A stretch of DNA of 64,000 nt from Morchella semilibera (Eukaryota > Ascomycota > Pezizomycetes > Pezizales > Morchellaceae): NCBI GenBank assembly GCA_009192285.1, contig CM018604.1, positions 4,125,746 through 4,189,745 of the forward strand. The letters are read 5' to 3'. This document shows positions 55,957-64,000 of the stretch, one piece after another (the first letter of the stretch is position 1; every line of letters starts with the position of its first letter). The position numbers and the translations under genes were made by a program. The notes under the pieces are model-generated. The model was not told the DNA's origin, made no database searches, and saw only the letters and a list, made by a program, of their open reading frames with translations.

Positions 55957-58900
55957 TGTAGTGGTAGTGGGGTGTATCTATGTATATATGTAGAGTATAT
56001 AAGGACTTCTTCTCTCTTTTTTTTTTTTTAATTTTGCTGCTACTTTTATTTTTGTAGAATACCTAGAGAACGTGTATATAAAAGTGTACAGACAATACAA
56101 GATATCAGAAACCATCTAAGAAGCATTGACCAGAGACCAGATCATCATACCTCACGTTTATATATCCAAACGCAACTCCCGAACAACCTCCTGGCAGAGA
56201 CGGTAAAATACCAGTCATGAGTTATCACTCGGCGGGACATACCTAACAAAACTGCGATCCCTCCCACCCACTCAAACTGGGGATGTTGGTCCTTTATGCT
56301 CTCGTTTTGGAATGACAATGCTAGTAGGCCTACATGTGTATATTCTGCATAGCCGGGATCCGGTATATAATTGTTCAATAGCAGCTATATGTATGTACAT
56401 AGCTACTATACCCAGCACCTATCCAGCTAGAGGCCTCGAAATGTCGAGACAAGGAACCCCCCCACGCTCTTTATCGACCCGCGTCAAAAGAAAAGGAGGA
56501 GAAACCCAATTATTAAGACACCCCCGAAAATGCGAGTAGTGGTGTAGACAATATCAGCAGCACCAAGCCCGGGACCTATAGAGCAGTTCCCCCGCTCTGG
56601 GTCCGTTGGGCCGGGGGGGCGGTGGCCTGGTGGCCGTGGCCGGCACTGTTGGCGCCGAGGCCTCTACGCGACGGCCATTCTTTCCGTGGCCCTGCGCATT
56701 GTAGGAGCAGGGGGCGAGGTATTGTCTTATCTTATCTCTGTTTTGCATGCACTGTGGCCGCCGCTAGTAGAGTGAGATACCCGCACCTGCGATATTCTGG
56801 TATCAGATGACTTTTGAGGTTGTGTTTGATGATGGTAGGTTCATGAGCTATCACTCGTATTCCCCAAGGGGGCAATTACGCACCCCTCCAATCCCATTAC
56901 ATATTTGTAGCTCTATCCGTAAAGCTTTCTATAATCCACAAGTACGGCAGATTGTATTATACATACATCTAGCCGCGCTGTTAGTGACGAGGCGTCAACA
57001 CCTAATTGACTCCACTTACTAAATTCCAACGACACCGAGGTATAACTATTGGCCGTGGAGTCAAGTTCAATACTGATATTATGTGCCGCTGAGGTTCCCC
57101 CCAACCCTTGCAGCATTGTACCAGCTATATCTACAGCACTTCCGGAAGAGGACATTGAAATCTGCCAAAGCCTTTTGAGCGTTTGTAGCTTTCCAGACTT
57201 CTCCCCCTTTACCTCTAGTTGACATCTATGTGATCTGATCACCCAAAGCAGTACTGGACTTATCTGTCTCCTGCAGCCAGCACTACCATGGTAATTAACA
57301 AGTGCTGGAGAAATGATCGATTGGTAAGAATAAGGCAACAAGAACGATACTATCTTTAAAAAAGGTTGTGCAGCATCTGTCGGCCGCCAGGCAAAGGTAG
57401 CCAGTGTTGCAATTAGATATAAATAACCGACCTCTAGAGAAGGTCTGTTTGATGTGGATGCGGGTTGAAAACAGCTAACACAGTTTGACTACACAGCGTG
57501 CTATTTGTAAACCAACACCCTCCCGTCATCACTGCGCCGATTCTCCAGACCTCATACCAATCTAATTTATGGAAGCCTCTAATCCGGCTTCGAAACGACA
57601 GAATGTAACCTTAACTCTCACCCTCAAGCTCTGCCCGGGATGTGTGTTCAAGGGCCGTTTTTCCTCTTGAAAATCCCATAGCGCCCTTCTCTTCCCCCGC
57701 TATCACTACTATCTCTAATTACTACATATGCTACTCCTCATCCCGAGACACTCTGCAAGGCTCTCACGAGCGCACATATTCTTTTGAGAATAGTGCTTTA
57801 TCCAAGACCTAAATCACGCCACCCGGTTACCATGTCACCACCCTCAGGACGACTGCCGCCCCGACTTGCACTTATAAAAGCGTCCTCAACAGAGTAAAAC
57901 CGCCGTCTTATGTCTCCTTAGACCTAACACCTAGGCCGGAGCCTGTAGATATAGATTCCGGAGTGTCCGTTTGACAGACCAAAGGATATAATAGATGGGA
58001 GAATGGTTCACCGTACTAGGCCCTCCCTCAGAAGATCTACACCTAAACCAGCGCGATCTCCAGGAAATTTACCGCTCATCTCTGCCGCTGTTTATCAAGT
58101 ATTAATGCATACACTAAGCGTTAGCGAGTGATATGTGATGACCGCGACCAGAAACTCGAATGACTCAAAAGTACATTGATGTCAAGATTACCATCTGAGC
58201 TTATCAGCAGCCGAGTTCAAAAAAGTGAGGTAGAATTGAACTTGTGCAGGGTCCAGCTCCCCCCGCTCCACTTCCTACACACCACCCCAGGAGGTACCGA
58301 TTTACAGTCTCAATACGAGCTCCAATATTATACCCGCGCTGCTTTCAGCGTCTGCAGCAAAGGTGTTTTATAGAAACATACACATCCTTGGCTACCAGAA
58401 TCAAACGTGGTGGTGGCATCCATATAAAGGAGCTACATGGAGTTCCCCAGCGATTGCTTCCAGAAAAGGAAAAAGGGCTTTCCAGTAATTAACTCCTTAC
58501 CCATAGAAATGTTCGTCTTTCCTGGTATAAGTCGGGCGAGTCCTAGCCTAGCTTGTTGAAAGCTATGGCTCTTCCGTCCATCCTTGCTAAATACCGTCCA
58601 CTAAGACATCCTCTATTCCATAGGAGCTCCTATGAGCCTGAGCCCAGACTCTGAGTCCTCGGAGGCATAACACCTGTGGAGAACCCATGCTCGAACCGGG
58701 GATACAACCACTGCGTTAGATATCGGCGGGCAACCCGCCCAGACGGTACATTATCCCCAGTAATTTGTCCACGCTTTCCTAGCCTTCATAGGAAATTGCC
58801 ATAGTATTGTGGTATGAAAGCGATAATTCAAGACCATTCTAGACCTGTAAACTCCGACCTGTACCTCCAGGACTTGTGGACCCGATATATTTCTTTCCTA

Positions 58901-60109
58901 CCCCACAGAACATAAGGGCTCAATGAGTCGGATATCTCTAGAGTAAGCTACGCTCCGACATGCATCTATACTCAAGAAATTGCATCAGGAAAATTTTCTG
59001 CTTTCAAGCCGGCCACAAAATATCACTCGATAATTTACCCAGGCCTAACCACACACTAATGTTTAGTGTATCCCCTGATATAGGCGTTTAGTGGCACGAT
59101 ATCAGTAAACCCGAATAATCTATTTAATTAGGTGATCATAGTTAAGAATTCATGGCTAGGTATGTGGCACTAACGTACCGAATTAATGTATCTGAGTGAT
59201 ACTTTGCAGATCTAGAGTACGGGTTTAGGCCACCGCGAACGTTCCCGGGGAGACAAAGATTGACCGTACTTAGATTTTGTAATACAGTAATGCGAGATTC
59301 GAGTATTTGTTTGGTTTGGTTGAGGTTGGAGGCAGCCCTATGAGCAGGTGAGCGCTAGCAGCTCTCCTAGAAAGCAGCTCCCAAAGAGCCATAAATACTA
59401 TTTATATAGTCATCCAAGTAAAAGAACAAGGCTCGGCATGTAATTAGCATTCTCATCATTGAGGGTAAGTAGTACAGTCCTAATAAATGCCACATCGCCG
59501 ATGAGGGATGGAGTCGAAGTTTGGTGCTGGAGGTTGATGTGGTAAACTTCAAACGAAAATCTCGTCCCAGTGGCAGTCACATTTTCAACCGTGACCACCA
59601 ACGTGACTCCAATTAATCTAATCTCACGTTACATCTCCATCTCGACTTCCATCTATATAAACCTCTCATTGCATCCCTCCTCATCGTTTGCTACATGTTT
59701 CCATCGATCCCCCCCTCCCCACCAATTAATACCCTCCCGATTCACCCCGCACCTACATACTACATGGCCCATCCACTGCATACCGCAGGACCCTTTCCCC
59801 CTCATCCCATCTCCCGCTTTACCAAATCACGTCACATCATATATATACAATATGTATGTATATATCACATTCAAATCCCCCCCCACCCCCCCACCCCCCT
59901 TCCAATCCCTTCATCCCTACCTACATGTACATACTTCATATATGTACCCTACCCCTACCACGGTTGAAATGGCAAAAAAGACAAAACAGAAAACCGAGTG
60001 AGATCCAATGACGCATGCATCACACCCATCCACCACCCCCCACGATCGCGCGATACCCCCCCCCCCCCCTTTCCACGATTCAAATATCCCTCTTAACAGG
60101 AAGTGGGTA
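55957..60109. other. gene-free stretch
   Basis: No gene is firmly supported. A 142-codon minus-strand frame at 56913-57341 (with MSSSGSAVDIAGTMLQGLGG) has natural composition, but no family or neighbouring exon was found; confidence that it is coding is low. A tRNA-like segment near 58680-58730 fails base-pairing. The remainder is AT-rich or C-rich non-coding DNA. Confidence 0.5.
56913..57341 (-). CDS. hypothetical open frame, weak
   Basis: An uninterrupted frame of 142 codons with balanced composition (QISMSSSGSAVDIAGTMLQG, ISIELDSTANSYTSVSLEFS). There is no domain, signal peptide or homologue I recognise, and a plus-strand frame overlaps part of it. It may be a relic or chance. Confidence 0.2.
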   Translation of the reverse strand: MLPYSYQSIISPALVNYHGSAGCRRQISPVLLWVIRSHRCQLEVKGEKSGKLQTLKRLWQISMSSSGSAVDIAGTMLQGLGGTSAAHNISIELDSTANSYTSVSLEFSKWSQLGVDASSLTARLDVCIIQSAVLVDYRKLYG

Positions 60110-60179
60110 GACCAGCTTGCCAAAATTTGGTGGGTAACGTCCGTTGCAACGGCCGTGCTCGTTTATGGGCAAGCTGGTC
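60110..60179. mobile_element. 70-bp MITE, TA-flanked, family shared with 23374-23509
   Basis: Perfect 15-bp inverted ends including the flanking bases (GTAGACCAGCTTGCC at 60107-60121 and its inverse at 60168-60182). TA flanks the core (60108-60109, 60180-60181). The interior ATTTGGTGGGTAACGTCCGT matches the longer copy at 23374-23509, so this is an internally deleted version. Confidence 0.8.
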
Positions 60180-60181
60180 TA

Positions 60182-60951
60182 CAAGCAATTCTCAATGCGC
60201 CTGTCCCCCGTTCCAGACCGAGCAGACATTTGGCCCCCCCCTCCCCCTCCCCCACAGTGGAGACAGTCCCACCCACAACAGCAACGACCGACCCCCACGG
60301 AACAAAGGGAAAAAAAAAAAAAACGTCATACCTCGCTTATCTCACCCACGCGCACGCCCCCATTCGTAGCCAGGACTGCTTCCTAAATAGGAAAAGGTCC
60401 CCACAAATCGATATCTTTAGTGTCTTACAAGCGCTCGCTCGCTACCTCTCAAGCAACGGCTAGGTGGGTAACTAAGCGCCAGCCAACTACTGGGGATGGG
60501 ATGCACTCTCCTCGGTAGAGTATGTACCTCTAGGTTGAAATTTAGAGACGTCCGGGGTATGTGCCGATAGTACCTTTGCAAATCAATTTGGGGCTTTATC
60601 CGATGCTCGAGTGTGGGGATTGGGATTTCTTAAAAGTAACCACAATATACATCAATCTGAAGGTTTTATGGGGGATTCTGTGTGCTACATATGGTAAGGC
60701 ATTGGGATAGAACAAGTAATTGGAGCGGGTACTAAAGAAAGCAAGAAATCGTGTCCAAAACGCGCTGTTTCAATTCTTTAGAGCCCCTCCCCGGCAACTC
60801 GAAAAAGCTAACACCCCAAATCCATCTACTATCACTGATAAAAAGAAAGTAATAGAATTCCTCCCACTGTTAAAAAGTAAAAAAAAAGAAAGAAAGAAAG
60901 AAAAAATTATGAGACAAACGCTACGCTATATATTAAAGAAAGAGATCAGAA
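60182..60951. other. intergenic region downstream of the decarboxylase gene
   Basis: Contains an A-run near 60309-60322 and an AAAG repeat near 60886-60904. No gene is seen. Confidence 0.55.
60886..60904. repeat. (AAAG)n microsatellite
   Basis: Four to five AAAG units downstream of the decarboxylase stop. Confidence 0.6.
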
Positions 60952-62459
60952 TCAAAAGTCCCGTAAGACAGGCTTAACGCCACCCTTCCAGTCGTCACGC
61001 TCATAGTAGCGGAACACAAGATCATAACCGTCTAGATCGTGACGGATCTTATCAACACGTCTGTAGCCCTTAATAGAATCCATCCTAGCATTTCTCTTTG
61101 CCGCTGTGCTATCATAGACCCCTCCCCCCTGGGCACGCTCCAAGCTGTTTGGCTGGGCCTCAAACAAGGTGACAGAGAATCTTCCTGGGCGAAAGATGCC
61201 AACAACGTGCTCCAAGATCTCGGCGGTCTCACGTCCAGATTGGCGTCCCGGCACGTTGGTCTCGAATGAAGCGTAAGAGCAGTGGGGCTCGGGGGTAACG
61301 TGCACGGTGAAGTAGTGGGTGGTAGGGACATCCGGGTCAGGGGACGGGATGACGGCATTAGCCGAGAAGCCACAGGGGCTAAATATATATGAGTCGACGC
61401 AGGCATCAGGGTACTTGGAGCGCGGGTATGTGTCATCGAGCCCACAAGCCTTGGAGACGATGGAGCCCAGGGCGTGGCCCTCGCTTGTGAGTTCCTCTGG
61501 AAGCTCTTCATCCTCCTCAGACGAGGATGCATCACCAGAATCCTCGTGCTGCTGACGCCTGAATTGGCTCGCAGCTAGGGCGCTAGCATTGGCAAGGTAA
61601 AACTGCTTGGCCTTGGTTTCATCCAAATCGGTCATCAAGACTTCGAGGGTCTCATCGAAAATTCCATTCCCACTTCCCCCATCTCTTCCACCACCAATGT
61701 TTTTGTATACAATATCATTAGCCTCTGGGAACGTTAGTATTTTGGTTTCCGTGGGCATGTCGAATGGCTCAGCAAGCTCATTAGTGGGCGTGAGAGGTGG
61801 GGAGAGCATGGTGCCTGGGTTGGTCAGATACAGGTACCAGTGCTCGCCGTTCATCTTTCCAACCATGTAGGCACTCCCGTTGAGGAACCATTCATCAAGG
61901 TAATCCACTTCATCACGCCAGCTCTTGTGAGGATGCATCTGCTTGTCGGGGAACATGAAAGATTTCCTGGAGTAAAAGACACGGTACGGGGTAGCCACGT
62001 TGGCTCCGCCATTGTTGAAGCCAGCTTCGGCAGCGATACGAAGCATCTCCGAAAGACCATTAAGAAGAGTGGTTGTTCCGCATGTCTTGAGGATGACCTT
62101 ATGGGGGAAGACAAACATGCTACTCTCACTCAAAAGATATGCATCGACATTGTCGTTCTTCACAACCGAGAGGACCTTGCACTTCACGATGTCCAACATT
62201 TCCTCCCATCTCTCTTTGGTAATATATTTAAGGCCATTTTGGTGGGTGGTAGGTGGGAGCAGCTCCGGAGAAGGCGTGAACCAGACTTCAAGAAGCTTCT
62301 CTGGACCTGATAGATTATAATACATAGGTTAGTTGACAGAGTTTCTAAAAATGAGGGAGTTGAATCATTACCCTCAAAAGCGTTGGTGGAATCAAGATCG
62401 GCAGTTGCTTCATAGTTGATCGACAGAGCGGTCGCTTTGGAGCTGGAAGAGCTGATCAT
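60952..62459 (-). CDS. spe2: S-adenosylmethionine decarboxylase proenzyme (480 aa)
   Basis: Two exons on the minus strand, 62459-62372 and 62306-60952. The 65-nt intron (GTAATG...ATCAG) splits a Gly codon within AFEGPEKLLEVWF, a family hallmark. The conserved self-cleavage site LSESSMFV lies at residues 88-95. Cleavage between Glu90 and Ser91 would turn the Ser into the pyruvoyl cofactor and yield a small beta and a large alpha chain. The catalytic TCGTTTLL Cys motif follows within 20 residues, and the C-terminal PEPHCSYASFETN and RPGRFSVTLF motifs are intact. The enzyme makes decarboxylated S-adenosylmethionine, the aminopropyl donor for spermidine and spermine, in the cytosol. An acidic Ser/Glu insert (SSSEEDEELPEE) is extra relative to animal enzymes but usual in fungi. 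The start has a CAAAATG context after an ATG-free leader of about 100 nt. Confidence 0.95.
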
Positions 62460-64000
62460 TTTGAATTTGGTGGGTGTACGGTTTTATAATTCTCAGAAAA
62501 GGTGGAGGATGTCTTCTTTAGGTAGCTGTTGGGTGGTTGGGTGCTTGGTTGAGAAGAGTGAATTGAATAGTGGGGAGGATTTGTTGTGGGGTGGGGAGGA
62601 TCTGTTCTTTTTTTTCTTTTTTCTTTTTTCTTTCACTTTATCCTTTGTAGTCCTTCAATTGAAACAGAAAGCTACTTCCGCCCCGCCGTCAAGATGCCGA
62701 TGCTCTTTCGAGAAACCGGTCGAGCAGACGAGGGGTTAGAGTACTGATGTAGAAATTTAGGGTTGAAGCTAAATGCGGCTGAGGCGAGTAAAGTTTTGCA
62801 GTTTTTTTCGGGAGTCGTGTTATCTGGGCCTAGTACGCGGTTGAAAAACAACGACGTCAGTACTGATGTCATCCTTTACGGATTGAAAATTAGGATAAGG
62901 AATCTTCTAGGCTGGACTATGGGAATACAATATTGAAGCCATTGTGTTTTTTATTGCCTTCTGCGGGGAGTTCATCATTGAAAGACGTTGTCGGGTTGTA
63001 TTTGGGCGATTCCCATGGATAAATGGATGGGTATGGATAGGATTCTATTGAATCGGAAATGGTATGGAGAACCTACTTCTTTCGTAGAGACAAGAAACGG
63101 AGCAGGTCCTTTCGGCTCATAAGAATGAAAAGGTCTTGCTCGGTAGTTTTAGTTTTTGGCTATGTGCAGCCTAGAAACGGAGTCCAGTATGCTCGCCAGA
63201 ATTGTCGACGAACAGACGTGACTGCCGTTTGGGTGGGTTTATTTGGGAGGTAACGTTGAGGTTGTCGTTGTGAGACAGCTTTGCGGCTCCTTGAGTTGAT
63301 CTATTCTACTGTCTTTTGGTAGTCGGCGGAATCTCCTTTGATAATAGAGTAATAAGATTTCGTGATGATCAGCCAATCAATTGTGCTGGAGTGAGTTTCG
63401 TGGAGGGAATTGATGCGACAAGATGAGGAGCCGGGGGAGAGAGGAAGTCCCGTCTTTTGAATCTTGGGGAGAAGTGGGGTTTGCGTCAGGTTTTTTTTTT
63501 TTTTCTTGCTAGGAGAGGGGGGGGGGTGAAGGGGAGGGGGGGGGGGTGGGTTAAAAAGCAAAGTCACTGCCGCACGAAGGCCCCAGGCATGGAAGAAAAT
63601 TCTTTTGCAATCCAGAAAAAAAAAAAAACCTCTATCAGAATAGCGAATCCGGACTGCATCCCAACCATCGCAACCTGCACCACGCGTATAATTGCCCCTT
63701 GGACAGAAAAAGAATGGCAATCATCTCGTCTTGTGCAGCAAATGAACAATATTCACCTTCTCTACTCTAGAAAAACACTACATATGTAATTTCTGCTTCT
63801 CTGCTTGGTACTTGCTCGCTCATGGGTATTGAACCCTGGGTGCCTCCGTGGCCTGGGCGGGTGCTGTCGTGGAAGTGGCAGGTGTGTAGCAGTCCCAGTT
63901 CCTGAGCTAGCCACTCTTGTCTTTTCCGTCTATGCGCGCAAATTCACAATCTCTGCGGGGTTTATTATTTTGGTATTTTATTTTTTTTAGGTGTTTTTGG
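62460..64000. other. upstream region of the decarboxylase gene, no gene seen
   Basis: The first ~120 bases form a CA-rich leader on the minus strand, and a TTTTCTTT-rich tract lies at 62606-62635. Beyond 62.9 kb there are T/A and G runs (63490-63550, 63617-63630) and no supportable coding sequence. The window ends inside non-coding DNA. Confidence 0.5.

Noticed and set aside
58670-58735. tRNA gene on the minus strand (GGTTCGAGC B-box-like)
   Set aside because: The T stem has mismatches next to the loop, no proper anticodon stem or acceptor stem can be built, and no pyrimidine-flanked termination was seen.
63800-63870. tRNA-like B box (GGGTTCAATACCC on minus strand)
   Set aside because: Only the B box matches; D arm, anticodon arm and acceptor pairing are absent.

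Overview
The window is nuclear DNA from a filamentous ascomycete (Pezizomycotina). The genes carry short introns (about 50-125 nt, with GTATGT/GTAAGT donors and TAG/CAG acceptors). The recognisable products are fungal: a Sog2-type leucine-rich-repeat protein of the RAM/MOR morphogenesis network, a fungal S-adenosylmethionine decarboxylase, a mitochondrial PPR protein, an F-box/ankyrin protein, an 8-Cys small secreted protein and several fungus-specific membrane proteins. The species cannot be fixed from this sequence; a repeat-rich lineage such as Pezizomycetes is only a guess.

Layout. 1-2.4 kb: a decayed FAD-linked (D-arabinono-lactone-oxidase-like) oxidoreductase. 2.4-24 kb: AT-rich, gene-poor DNA holding one unannotated-looking three-exon small secreted Cys-rich gene (5800-6172), one 601-aa multi-pass membrane protein (17989-19794, minus), decayed coding fragments, a 5'-truncated LINE with a 14-bp target duplication, and several TA-flanked MITE-like inverted-repeat elements. 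24.06-32.89 kb: a complete 8.8-kb DNA transposon with 14-bp terminal inverted repeats (CCCTGT...), a 4-bp TTGC target duplication, arrays of a GTGGTTTAAAC motif inside both ends, a Tnp2-type transposase in at least two exons, and a second gene encoding an AT-hook protein. 33-38.4 kb: three small or hypothetical host genes (a one-TM protein, a 252-aa membrane protein and a 280-aa unknown). 38.4-43.8 kb: AT-rich DNA with MITEs and relics. 43.9-56 kb: a GC-rich gene island with a CCCH/RRM-like/RBR E3 ligase, an F-box/ankyrin protein, Sog2 and a PPR protein. 56-64 kb: mostly gene-free apart from S-adenosylmethionine decarboxylase at 60952-62459.

The most unusual object is the transposon. Its protein looks like the fungal EnSpm/CACTA Tnp2 family, but its ends are not CACTA and its duplication is 4 bp. 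It also carries a likely DNA-binding partner (AT hook) next to dense, partly 10-bp-phased TTTAAA-centred subterminal motifs, so the two genes and the repeats may form one transposition system. The host genes do not form an operon or an obvious cluster; they are ordinary separately transcribed fungal genes. The Sog2 gene contains two apparent 1-nt losses, both in C homopolymers. Restoring frame at both makes its length divisible by three, which suggests sequencing error or recent inactivation.
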